64,000 nucleotides of DNA from Brevibacterium sp. CBA3109. Lineage in GTDB: Bacteria; Actinomycetota; Actinomycetes; Actinomycetales; Brevibacteriaceae. The notes under the pieces are model-generated. The model was not told where the DNA came from. It ran no database searches and worked only from the letters and a program-made list of their open reading frames with translations. Positions within the stretch are counted from its first letter, which is position 1, and the number at the start of each line of letters is the position of its first letter. The position numbers and the translations under genes were made by a program. Positions 53,433 to 61,777 of the stretch are shown here, piece by piece. The DNA is taken from the NCBI RefSeq assembly GCF_040256645.1, contig NZ_CP158281.1, forward strand, positions 868,001-932,000, in the 5' to 3' direction.

Positions 53433-54200
53433 TCAGTCCAGGGTGGTGAGAACTCGCGGGCCGTCCTCGGTGATGGCGATCGTGTTCTCCGAATGCGCGC
53501 CGTTCGATCCGTCTGCCAGGCGCAGGGTCCAGCCGTCCTTGTCGACGGCCAGCTTCTTCGAGGTGAACGACCACCATGGCTCGATCGCCAGTGTCAGGCC
53601 TGGTTTGAGTACCAGGCCGCGTCCGCCCTTGCCCCGGTTGGCGACATGTGGATCTTCGTGCATCGTATGGCCGAGCCCGTGGCCGCCGAAGTCGAGGTTC
53701 ACCGGAATCCGCTGCTCATCGGCAACATCGCCGATGGCCTTCGAGATATCGCCGAGGCGGTTGCCCGGCTGCGCTGCCGAAATGCCGGCTTCCAGCCCTG
53801 CCCAGGTGGAGTCGATGAGGCGCTGGTCCTCGTCGCTGCCGTCACCGACGACGACGGAGCGTGCGGCATCGGCGACCCAGCCATCGATGGACACGGCGAA
53901 GTCCAGGGTGAGCAGGTCGCCGTTCCTCATTACGTAGTCATGGGGTTTGCCGTGGAGGACTCCGTCGTTGACTGAGAGGCAGATGACATTTCTGAAAGGG
54001 CCTTCGCCAAACGATGGAGCGTAGTCCCAATAGCAGGAGACGGCCCCGGCCTCCTCGATGAGCTTCCGCGCCCGCTTTTCCAGATGCATGATGTTCATGC
54101 CTGGTTCCGCGAGCGAAGACAGCTCGGCCAATGTCTTCGCGACGAATCGGCCGGTGACCGCCATCTTGTCGATCTCGGCGGGTGTCTTCAGCTCAATCAC
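53433..54200 (-). CDS. map: Type I methionine aminopeptidase
   Basis: A 255-residue pita-bread metalloprotease that removes the initiator Met. MIELKTPAEIDKMAVTGRFV starts the domain. The metal ligands sit in LLTLDFAVSIDGWVADAARS (two Asp), GHGLGHTMHEDPHV (His), LAIEPWW (Glu) and the last HSENTIAI (Glu). The GTG at 54200 has a good GAAGGAG ribosome binding site. With def elsewhere in the window it processes N-termini. Confidence 0.95.
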   Translation of the reverse strand: MIELKTPAEIDKMAVTGRFVAKTLAELSSLAEPGMNIMHLEKRARKLIEEAGAVSCYWDYAPSFGEGPFRNVICLSVNDGVLHGKPHDYVMRNGDLLTLDFAVSIDGWVADAARSVVVGDGSDEDQRLIDSTWAGLEAGISAAQPGNRLGDISKAIGDVADEQRIPVNLDFGGHGLGHTMHEDPHVANRGKGGRGLVLKPGLTLAIEPWWSFTSKKLAVDKDGWTLRLADGSNGAHSENTIAITEDGPRVLTTLD

Positions 54201-54350
54201 GGGTGTTCTCCTTCAGTCTTCACGGGCTCAACCTCAACTTTAGTCGTTTGCGTCTCTTCCGTCGCGGTCGCCCTGCCTGTCCGTGATCAAGCAGACAGTT
54301 GTGCGCGAATGTGATTGTAAGGACTTTTGTTGGCAGATCGGTTTCACATC

Positions 54351-54615
54351 ATGAGGGACATCGTTTTGACAGTCATCAGGGGGCATTGCCTTTGGGCTTT
54401 CGGCGACGTCGGGCATCGAGTCGGTCAATGACGGTGGTGCGACGTGGATCTTGGAACTCATCGTCTTCCCGCTCGCCGTGCTGGTAGGAATCGTTTCCCT
54501 GCTTCTCAAGCACAGAAAACCGGCGCCGGCACCGACGCCCGAATCCCCGCGAATCAGGTCAGGAACCAGAACAGCCTCGTTGATTCGTGGCTCTCAGAGG
54601 AACTCGACTCCCTGA
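54351..54615 (+). pseudogene. Small membrane protein gene with an apparent frameshift
   Basis: The ATG at 54351 opens MRDIVLTVIRG. At a run of five G (54379-54383) the sense continues only in the next frame: GIAFGLSATSGIESVNDGGA, then TWILELIVFPLAVLVGIVSL, then LLKHRKPAPAPTPESPRI, ending at TGA 54613-54615. Removing one G would join both parts into an 87-residue protein with one or two membrane helices. This may be a real loss of function, a programmed shift or a sequencing error. The end overlaps the convergent dehydrogenase gene. No family was recognised. Confidence 0.4.
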
Positions 54616-56132
54616 GCCAGCGGTAGCTCACCCGAATAGTTGACCGTGTTCGTGGCCTGGCGCATGTAGGCCTTCCAGGAATCGGTGCCCGACTCACGCC
54701 CGCCACCGGTCTCCTTCTCACCGCCGAAGGCGCCGCCGATCTCCGCACCGGAGGTGCCGATGTTGACGTTGGCGATGCCGCAGTCCGAACGCGACAGGAA
54801 CTTCTCCGACTCGGCCAGCTCGGAGGTGAAGATCGCAGAGGACAGCCCCTGCGGCACGCCATTGTGGATGTCGAGCGCCTCATCGAGATCCGAATAGGTG
54901 ACGACATAGAGGATCGGGGCGAAGGTCTCGGACTCCATCACCGAGGTCTGGCTGGGCATCCGCACGACCGCGGGCTCGACATAGTGGGCTTCGGGCCGCT
55001 CGTCGTCGAGAACCCGCCTGCCACCGCAGAGGACCGTGCCGCCTTCGGACTCGGCTTGCTTGAGTGCAGACTGCATCGCCTCGAACGATCCCTTGTTGAT
55101 GAGCGGCCCGACGAGCACGCCGTCCTCGGTGGGGGAGCCGATGCTCAAGGTCTTATAAGCGGCGACGATCTTCTCCACGAGGTCATCGGCAATCGATTCG
55201 TGGACGATGAGGCGGCGCAGAGTGGTGCACCGCTGCCCCGCGGTTCCCGCAGCGGCGAAGACGACACCGCGCAGCGCCAGATCGATGTCCGCACTCGGGG
55301 CCACGATCGCACCATTGTTGCCGCCGAGTTCCAGGAGGACCCGACCGAAGCGCTCGGCCACGACCGGTCCGACCTCTCGGCCCATGCGCACCGAGCCCGT
55401 GGCCGAGACGAGGGCCACACGCTCATCGCGAACCATGGCATCACCGATGTCCCGACCGCCGACTAGGACAGGAACGAGCCTCTCCGGAGCCCCCACCTCG
55501 GCGGCGGCACGGGCCAGCAGTGACTGGGCCCCCAGGGCGGCGAGCACGGCGTTCTCCGAGGGCTTCCACACCACAGCGTCCCCGGCGACCAGTGCCAGTG
55601 CGGTGTTCCAGGAGTAGACGGCCACAGGGAAGTTGAAGGCGGAGATGACGCCGACGACTCCGAGCGGATGCCAGGTCTCCATGAGCCTGTGTCCGGGGCG
55701 TTCGCTGGGCATCGTCTTGCCCCACAGCTGCCGGGACTGACCGAGCGCGAATTCGCAGATATCGATCATCTCCTGCACCTCACCGGCGGCTTCGGACGGG
55801 GTCTTGCCCGCCTCGACCGTGATGATCTTCGCAAGATCCTCCTTGTGCTCACCCAACAGCTGCCCCCAGCGCTGCACCAGCTGACCACGCACGGGTGCTG
55901 GGACGTCACGCCACGTGGCGAACGCCTCGGAGGCTGCGACGATCTTGTCGGCAGCAGACTCCTTGGTGTCCGCGGCCAGCGTGCCCAGGCTCTGACCGGT
56001 GATGGGGGAGCGGGCAGGAAGGTTCGCGGGGGCACCGGACCCTGCTGTCAGCACGGAGGCCTCGACTCCGCAGGCGGTGAGCCCGGAGGTGAGGAGGTCG
56101 GTGATCGTCTGGTCAGTGGGCAATGCAGTCAT
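54594..56132 (-). CDS. Aldehyde dehydrogenase (ALDH7, piperideine-6-carboxylate dehydrogenase-like)
   Basis: A 512-residue NAD-dependent dehydrogenase. MPSERPGHRLMETWHPLGVV and the following GVISAFNFPVAVYSWNTALA are typical of the ALDH7/AmaB (alpha-aminoadipate semialdehyde) group. VVWKPSE and the SATGSVRMGREVG loop bind NAD, LELGGNNG has the catalytic Glu and GTAGQRCTTLRRL the nucleophilic Cys. The likely role is conversion of L-piperideine-6-carboxylate to 2-aminoadipate in lysine or pipecolate breakdown. The adjacent FAD oxidoreductase would fit as the preceding step. Both are on the minus strand, divergent from a LysR gene. Confidence 0.85.
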   Translation of the reverse strand: MTALPTDQTITDLLTSGLTACGVEASVLTAGSGAPANLPARSPITGQSLGTLAADTKESAADKIVAASEAFATWRDVPAPVRGQLVQRWGQLLGEHKEDLAKIITVEAGKTPSEAAGEVQEMIDICEFALGQSRQLWGKTMPSERPGHRLMETWHPLGVVGVISAFNFPVAVYSWNTALALVAGDAVVWKPSENAVLAALGAQSLLARAAAEVGAPERLVPVLVGGRDIGDAMVRDERVALVSATGSVRMGREVGPVVAERFGRVLLELGGNNGAIVAPSADIDLALRGVVFAAAGTAGQRCTTLRRLIVHESIADDLVEKIVAAYKTLSIGSPTEDGVLVGPLINKGSFEAMQSALKQAESEGGTVLCGGRRVLDDERPEAHYVEPAVVRMPSQTSVMESETFAPILYVVTYSDLDEALDIHNGVPQGLSSAIFTSELAESEKFLSRSDCGIANVNIGTSGAEIGGAFGGEKETGGGRESGTDSWKAYMRQATNTVNYSGELPLAQGVEFL

Positions 56133-56181
56133 TGCTGTCCTTTCGCTGGTGCTTGTGTGGGTTGGGGTGGTGGGTGGCAGG

Positions 56182-57405
56182 TCACACGATGTTGAGCTCC
56201 TTGCGCAGTCCCGAGGTGGCGAAGCGTCGTTTGTCCAGGCCGGAGACGTCGACGAACGGTTCGCGACCGGTCATGAGGTCGGCGACGACCTCCCCGACTG
56301 CCGGTCCCATGAGGAATCCATGTCCGGAGAACCCGCAGGCGTAGAAGAATCCGGAGAGTTCTTCGGCCTCGCCGATGAGTGCATTGTGATCGGGCGTCAT
56401 CTCGTAGAGTCCCGCCCAGCCGCGCTTGACCTCGACCTCGCCCAAGCCCGGAGCCCGTGATTCGATGAGTTCGGCCAGAGTGGGCAGCCAGTCCGGATTG
56501 CGCTTGTCGTCGAAATCCCAGACATCCGTCTCGTCGGGGCATCCGAAGAGCAGGCCCGGACCCTCCGGATGGACGTAGAAGCTCGTGGAGAAGTCGATGG
56601 TGAACGGCATCCGCGACAGGTCGATGCCCAGTTCCGCTTCATCCACGGGCTCGCTGACCATGATCTCCCGTCGCAGGGGCTTCACCGGCAGGTCAACACC
56701 GGCAGCCTCGCCGATGAGCCCGGACCAGGCACCGGCGGCACAGACAACCTGCACACACTCGATTCTGCCCTTCGTCGTGAGCACAGACTGCACCGTACGG
56801 GTGCTGCCGCTCGGGTCCTCACCCGCAGTCGACTCGAACCCGGTCACCTCGCAGTTCTTGACCACCGTGACTCCGAGTTCTCGTGCGGCGCTGATGTACC
56901 CGGACACCACGGCCTCGGGGGTGCAGTGCCCATCAGTGGGATTGAACGCCCCCGCCACGAGACCCTCGGTGTTGATATACGGGGCCAGCTCAGCCACCTC
57001 GGCGACGGTGAGCATCCGGGAATCCAGACCCATCCGCTGCTGGAGTTCGACATTGACAGCGAAGGTGTCGGCCGTCTCGGCGGAATCGAGGAGGAACAGG
57101 TACCCATTGCTGACCAGATCGATGTCGACGCCGAACTCGGCCTCGAAGTTGCGCAGGACCTCGAGGCTGCGCGTGGACAGGGCGATGTTGACCTCATCGG
57201 AGAACTGGCAACGCACCCCACCGGCGGCCTTCGACGTCGAACCCGAACCGGGGACGTCCCGTTCGACGAGAACGATGTCTTCCACGCCATGCTTGGCCAG
57301 GTGATAGGCAATGGATGCTCCCATGACTCCGGCGCCGATGATGACGACCTCGGCGCTCGTCGGGGCCGTGCCTGTCGGTGATGTGCTCTCCAACTTCCAC
57401 CTCAC
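56182..57405 (-). CDS. FAD-dependent amine oxidoreductase (DAO/sarcosine oxidase-like)
   Basis: About 407 residues. The dinucleotide-binding motif EVVIIGAGVMGASIAYHLAK lies near the N-terminus, followed by VERDVPGSGSTSKAAGGVRC. The C-terminal flavin segment is MTPDHNALIGEAEELSGFFY then ACGFSGHGFLMGPAVGEVVA. Relatives oxidise sarcosine, proline, pipecolate or D-amino acids. With the neighbouring ALDH7 gene, L-pipecolate is a reasonable substrate, but this is inference. The GTG at 57405 puts the GxGxxG near residue 22. A GTG at 57486 is an alternative. Confidence 0.83.
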   Translation of the reverse strand: MRWKLESTSPTGTAPTSAEVVIIGAGVMGASIAYHLAKHGVEDIVLVERDVPGSGSTSKAAGGVRCQFSDEVNIALSTRSLEVLRNFEAEFGVDIDLVSNGYLFLLDSAETADTFAVNVELQQRMGLDSRMLTVAEVAELAPYINTEGLVAGAFNPTDGHCTPEAVVSGYISAARELGVTVVKNCEVTGFESTAGEDPSGSTRTVQSVLTTKGRIECVQVVCAAGAWSGLIGEAAGVDLPVKPLRREIMVSEPVDEAELGIDLSRMPFTIDFSTSFYVHPEGPGLLFGCPDETDVWDFDDKRNPDWLPTLAELIESRAPGLGEVEVKRGWAGLYEMTPDHNALIGEAEELSGFFYACGFSGHGFLMGPAVGEVVADLMTGREPFVDVSGLDKRRFATSGLRKELNIV

Positions 57406-57575
57406 TGTCTTCTGCTGCGAACGTCCGTCCTGGGTCGTCGCAGCAACGGGGAGTGCCGACGTCGATGTCGGCGAATTGCGGCTCACTGCCCATTGTGGTT
57501 CCAGTCACGTTTAAGGGCAAGAGCGAGTTCATGAAAACTGTTTTTAGGAAACGTGAAAAGAGCTAGGCTGTAGCC

Positions 57576-58478
57576 ATGGCATGGACTCTCGGACAGCTGC
57601 GCACCTTCGTCACCGTGGCCGAACTGGGGTCGATGACCAGAGCCGCGGAACAGCTGGGCTACAGCATCGGCGCTGTCTCCCAGCACATGAGCGCCCTGCG
57701 CCGCGCCGTCGGCTCCGAGCTCTTTCTGCGCCGAGGCAGGGGAATGGTCCTCGCCGAGGCCGGCCGAACGCTGCTCCCGCGTGCCCGAAGCATCCTCGCT
57801 GCTCAGAAGCAGGCAGAGATGGCGATGCTGGGCAGAGACTTCCGCAGCGAAGCCATCGTCACCCTCGGCGTCTTCGGTTCGGCATCGACTAAGGCATTGC
57901 CCTCCATCGTGAGGCTCCTGGGTCAGCGGCATCCGCACATCGAAGTCCGAGCCCGTGAGATCAACGTCGAGACGATGTCGGCGGCCGTGATCGACGGAGC
58001 GATCGACTTGGGTATCGGCATCAACTATCCGGCCGTGCCTCTGCCGCCTATGCGGGGTCTGAGCTGGACGACCGTGGCCAGAGAGGCCTTCGGCATCGTG
58101 GTGCCCGCAGGCGCCCCGCGACCTACACAGACGGACCTGTCCGAGGCCGATTGGATCCTGCCGCCGGCCGAGGAGCTCTTCGGCCGAGCGATGCGCCTTG
58201 CCACCTCGGCGATGGGGATCGCTGCGAAGGAGACCCACATCGTCACCGACACCGCCGTCGCGCTCGCCCTGGCAGGCACGGGGCTCGGACTGACCCTGGC
58301 CACGCCGATCATGATGTCCCTGGGCGGACCCGAAGTCGACCTGCATCCGATCGACGAGGCAGGCGGCAGAGCGATCATCGTCCTGACTTCCCCGGACCCG
58401 GCAGACCCGGTCGGGGCCGTCGCCGAGGTGGTCACCGACGTCTTCGCCGACAGCTTTCGCCCTAGGATGGGGCCATGA
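57576..58478 (+). CDS. LysR family transcriptional regulator
   Basis: A 300-residue regulator with an N-terminal winged helix (LGQLRTFVTVAELGSMTRAA, then EQLGYSIGAVSQHMSALRRA, then LFLRRGRGMVLAEAGRTLLP) and a periplasmic-binding-like effector domain. It reads away from the FAD oxidoreductase/ALDH pair and probably controls it from the shared region 57406-57575, which holds AT-rich sequence including GTTTTTAGGAAAC near 57539-57551. Its stop overlaps the next ATG. Confidence 0.9.
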   Translation: MAWTLGQLRTFVTVAELGSMTRAAEQLGYSIGAVSQHMSALRRAVGSELFLRRGRGMVLAEAGRTLLPRARSILAAQKQAEMAMLGRDFRSEAIVTLGVFGSASTKALPSIVRLLGQRHPHIEVRAREINVETMSAAVIDGAIDLGIGINYPAVPLPPMRGLSWTTVAREAFGIVVPAGAPRPTQTDLSEADWILPPAEELFGRAMRLATSAMGIAAKETHIVTDTAVALALAGTGLGLTLATPIMMSLGGPEVDLHPIDEAGGRAIIVLTSPDPADPVGAVAEVVTDVFADSFRPRMGP

Positions 58479-59077
58479 ACTTCGATCATCAGTGGAACCG
58501 CATCCGTGAGACCAACCCCGATCACTCTGCGAATTACGCGGACAGGTGGCGGAAGCTCACCGCCGCAGGGCACGATATCGGGGGAGAGGCGCGATTCGTC
58601 AACGCGATGGCCCCGCGCGGAGCACGCATCCTCGACGCCGGCTGCGGCACAGGTCGTGCCGGTGGTCTGCTCATCAGCGAAGGACACACTGTCTACGGCG
58701 TCGACCTCGACGAGTTCCTCATTGCCGTCGCCGAGGAGGACTTCCCGAGCGGTGAATGGCACACGGGCGATCTCGCCGAATTCGACTTCTCAGCAGCTGG
58801 CATCAACGACATCGATGTGGCCTTCTGCGCGGGCAACGTCCTCTCCTTCCTCGACCCCGCCTCACGGCGGCAGACCCTATCCAACATCAAATCGACGCTG
58901 AAGTCCGGAGGACGCTTCGTCGCCGGCTTCGGGGCCGGACGAGGCTATGATTTCGCTGACTTCATCGACGATGTGACGTCGACCGGAATGCTCGTCAACC
59001 TCAAACTCTCGACCTGGGAGATCCACCCCTACGAGCCCGACAGCAACTTCCTCGTCCTCATCGCCGAACGTGCGTGA
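58475..59077 (+). CDS. Class I SAM-dependent methyltransferase
   Basis: A 200-residue methyltransferase with motif I GARILDAGCGTGRAGGLLIS, motif II VYGVDLDEFLIAVAEEDFPS, then INDIDVAFCAGNVLSFL and LKSGGRFVAGFGAGRGYDF. The substrate is unknown. The ATG overlaps the LysR stop, and the next methyltransferase follows, so LysR and two methyltransferase genes form one transcript. Confidence 0.87.
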   Translation: MNFDHQWNRIRETNPDHSANYADRWRKLTAAGHDIGGEARFVNAMAPRGARILDAGCGTGRAGGLLISEGHTVYGVDLDEFLIAVAEEDFPSGEWHTGDLAEFDFSAAGINDIDVAFCAGNVLSFLDPASRRQTLSNIKSTLKSGGRFVAGFGAGRGYDFADFIDDVTSTGMLVNLKLSTWEIHPYEPDSNFLVLIAERA

Positions 59078-59091
59078 ACGAGGACTCCGAG

Positions 59092-59844
59092 ATGAGCAAT
59101 CGCGCCTACGAGGAGGAACTCCTCGCCGCCATCTACGACGATGACAACCCGGATGGGCCAGATCACGACTACTTTCGTGCACGTGCACGGAAACTGTCGG
59201 CGACTCAGATCGCAGATCTGGGATGCGGCACGGGAATCCTCACCGCGACGATGGCCGGACCGGGGCGCATCGTCGTCGGCATCGACCCTTCCGCGGCCAT
59301 GCTTGAGCGCGCCGCAGCACGGCCCGAAGGCGACAAGGTCGAATGGCGTCGCGGTACATCTGAACTGATCGAAACCGACTCCAGCGACCTCATTGTGATG
59401 AGCGGCAATGTCGCGATGCACATCCTCGGCGATGCTTGGACTGCGACTCTGCGCGACATCAGCCGAGGGCTGCGCGAAAACGGTGTGCTGGCTTTCGAGG
59501 CTCGCAATCCTCTGGCTCAGGCCTGGCAGAAGTGGAACACACCTGCCCAGACACGGGACACCGCAGTGGGGCGCCTGCGCGAAGCAACGACTACCTCGGC
59601 GCCGGACGAGCTGGGCATCATCACCATGGACAGCGTCTACGAATTTCTCGATGCCGACGAGGTGGTCGACGTCAGTCAGCGACTGCAGTTCAGGACCTTC
59701 GCCACTCTGCGTGACGATCTGGGTGCCGCTGGTCTGAGAGTGAGCGACGTCTGGCGGAACTGGGACCGTATTCCGTTCACAGGATCCGCGGACGAACCGC
59801 TGATGATCATTGAGGCAGTCAGCGCAGACGAACCGCGAACGTGA
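59092..59844 (+). CDS. Class I SAM-dependent methyltransferase
   Basis: A 250-residue methyltransferase. A short N-terminal part (YEEELLAAIYDDDNPDGPDH) precedes motif I IADLGCGTGILTATMAG and motif II IVVGIDPSAAMLERAAA. Then come LIVMSGNVAMHIL and LRENGVLAFEARNP. The ATG at 59092 is preferred; a GTG at 59074 overlaps the preceding stop and is possible. The substrate is unknown. Its sequence is distinct from the methyltransferase just upstream, so it is not a recent duplication. Confidence 0.87.
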   Translation: MSNRAYEEELLAAIYDDDNPDGPDHDYFRARARKLSATQIADLGCGTGILTATMAGPGRIVVGIDPSAAMLERAAARPEGDKVEWRRGTSELIETDSSDLIVMSGNVAMHILGDAWTATLRDISRGLRENGVLAFEARNPLAQAWQKWNTPAQTRDTAVGRLREATTTSAPDELGIITMDSVYEFLDADEVVDVSQRLQFRTFATLRDDLGAAGLRVSDVWRNWDRIPFTGSADEPLMIIEAVSADEPRT

Positions 59845-59969
59845 TGCCGACGTGCACCGGCTCGGGGCGCACTGACGTGGCTCTTGGAGCGTCAGCCGAA
59901 ACATGATTGGCTGGTTGCGTCGACTCGATACGGTCCGACGGTTTTCTCATACGAACAGGAGCGGTCAGC

Positions 59970-60290
59970 ATGATTTTCATCGTTGTGAAGTACGACGTGA
60001 AGCCCGAGAGCGTCGAGGCTTTCCCCGAGGCGGTGCGCACCTTCACCGAGGCGGTCCGCGCCGAGCCGGGCAACCTCTGGTTCGAATGGTCGAAGAGCCT
60101 GGACAAGGACAATGAGTTCGTCCTCATCGAGGCATTCACCGACGAAGGTGCCGAACCCCACGTCAAGAGCGACCATTTCGCCGCTGGGCTCGAGGCCATG
60201 CGCCCGCACCTGGCATCGACACCGAAGATCATCTCCCGCAAGATCGACGGCGAGGGCTGGGACGAGATGGGCGAACTCAAAGTCGACTGA
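59970..60290 (+). CDS. Antibiotic biosynthesis monooxygenase (ABM) domain protein
   Basis: A 106-residue dimeric ferredoxin-like fold protein of the YgiN/quinol monooxygenase group: MIFIVVKYDVKPESVEAFPE, AEPGNLWFEWSKSLDKDNEF, VLIEAFTDEGAEPHVKSDHF and a final IISRKID. Members act on quinols, polyketides or have no known activity. The ATG at 59970 follows AGGAG. It forms a single-gene unit. Confidence 0.87.
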   Translation: MIFIVVKYDVKPESVEAFPEAVRTFTEAVRAEPGNLWFEWSKSLDKDNEFVLIEAFTDEGAEPHVKSDHFAAGLEAMRPHLASTPKIISRKIDGEGWDEMGELKVD

Positions 60291-60347
60291 GCTATGGTCG
60301 TCGGCTGAACCATAGTCATTGACGACTCGATTGCCTATACTTCTCCC

Positions 60348-60893
60348 ATGACGACCAAGGCAGTCAATGTGCAGGCGATCGAGAACGCCCTCGGAGAACC
60401 CTGGGCGACAACCCGAGCTCGCCTCGAGGTGGCTGGGGGGTCATCGGCGAGTCATAAGGAACTCGCTGATGCCCTCTATCCGCAGTTCGACGGCGTCGTT
60501 GAGAAACATGGCTGGTGGGTCCAAGGCGCGGTCGTCGCCTACGAGCAGGAGATCGGCCGACGTGTGCCCGGCCAGCGCGCCGACGGCACCTTCGATGTCG
60601 CGGTCTCTCGCACCGTGACCGGCGACCGTGACGACGTCATCACCCGGTTTGCGTTCCTCGTCGACCAAGGTCCGCTGGCTGGTGTGGCCATCGACGGTGA
60701 GCCTCGCACATCGAAGACGGACAAGCGCTCATTCTGGCGGGCGAACCTTGAAGACGGAACCCGATTCGAAGCGGCCGCCGAACCCAAGTCCGAGGGCAGG
60801 ACGCGTCTCGTGCTCACCATCTCCGAACTGCCCAGCGCCGAGGCGCTCGAAGATCGGCGCACTCACCTGAAGGAACTCCTCAGTCAACTGTGA
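60348..60893 (+). CDS. DUF4287 domain protein
   Basis: A 181-residue protein. The N-terminal half matches DUF4287 (LGEPWATTRARLEVAGGSSA, SHKELADALYPQFDGVVEKH, GWWVQGAVVAYEQEIGRRVP). The C-terminal half resembles an activator-of-Hsp90/START-like fold (TVTGDRDDVITRFAFLVDQG, SFWRANLEDGTRFEAAAEPK, RTRLVLTISELPSAE). The function is unknown. It converges with the ECF transporter operon, 38 bases away. Confidence 0.75.
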   Translation: MTTKAVNVQAIENALGEPWATTRARLEVAGGSSASHKELADALYPQFDGVVEKHGWWVQGAVVAYEQEIGRRVPGQRADGTFDVAVSRTVTGDRDDVITRFAFLVDQGPLAGVAIDGEPRTSKTDKRSFWRANLEDGTRFEAAAEPKSEGRTRLVLTISELPSAEALEDRRTHLKELLSQL

Positions 60894-60931
60894 CGGGTTC
60901 GCAGCTGCCCTGGGCCTGCCATCCCAGGGAC

Positions 60932-61777
60932 TCAGCCGCCGATGATCGGATTCCACGTCCCCAGCGCATGTGCGGCCACGATCGCGAGCACACAGACTCC
61001 GAGGGACACCGCCACGGCCACCCCATCCCCGGCGCCGAAGACCGACTGCCTGCGCCAGGTCCGCCCGGGCCTGCCGAACGCGCGGCCCTCCATCGCCATC
61101 GCCAAGGTCGTACCTCGTCGAATCGACTGCACCAGCAGCACGAAGATGCCGGCGAAGAGGCTTCTCGTCCGCCGCACGACCGAACCCCCGGCAACACCTC
61201 TGGCCCGCCTGGCCATCGACAGCGTCTGCCACTCGATGACAAGCAGGCCCAAGAGCCGACTGGCGGCTAGAACCGAGACGACAACGACCTCGGGCAGGCG
61301 CAGATGTTGGATCAGCGCATCAGAGAGGTCCCTGGGATCGATCGTCGATGCGAGCACGATCAGCGGAATCGCCAGCGCCAGAGCCCGGACGAAGATCGCT
61401 GCCGCGGCATCAAGGGATCCCGCTGTCATCAGAATCGGGCCGAGATCGACGAGCACGGCACCGGACTTCTCCGCCAAGATCGCTGTGCCCCAGGCTGCCA
61501 ACAATGCTCCCAGCGGCAGAAACCACAGCCGTTTGAGTGCGGCGATCATGTCGAGCCCAGTGGCTGGCAGGCCGATCAGGGTGAACCCGAGGACCACACC
61601 GGCCGAGACGAGGTCGATGCTCAGCAGGGCACCGACCATGAGGATGAGCGCCACAGCGATCTTCGTCAGCGGATTGCACCTGCCCAAGGGAGTGGAGCGA
61701 ACCACAGGAATGAGCTGACCGGGATCCTGAACCTCCACCTTCGCGGGAGCATTCCTCAGATCACTCAACTCGTTCAC
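60932..61777 (-). CDS. ecfT: Energy-coupling factor transporter T component
   Basis: A 281-residue membrane protein with about five helices (ALILMVGALLSIDLVSAGVV and others) and the coupling region MARRARGVAGGS and TTLAMAMEGRAFGRPG, which contain the two short Ala-Arg-Gly type motifs that contact the ATPases. It is the last gene of the YkoEDC-like operon and overlaps the ATPase gene by 17 bases. Confidence 0.88.
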   Translation of the reverse strand: MNELSDLRNAPAKVEVQDPGQLIPVVRSTPLGRCNPLTKIAVALILMVGALLSIDLVSAGVVLGFTLIGLPATGLDMIAALKRLWFLPLGALLAAWGTAILAEKSGAVLVDLGPILMTAGSLDAAAAIFVRALALAIPLIVLASTIDPRDLSDALIQHLRLPEVVVVSVLAASRLLGLLVIEWQTLSMARRARGVAGGSVVRRTRSLFAGIFVLLVQSIRRGTTLAMAMEGRAFGRPGRTWRRQSVFGAGDGVAVAVSLGVCVLAIVAAHALGTWNPIIGG

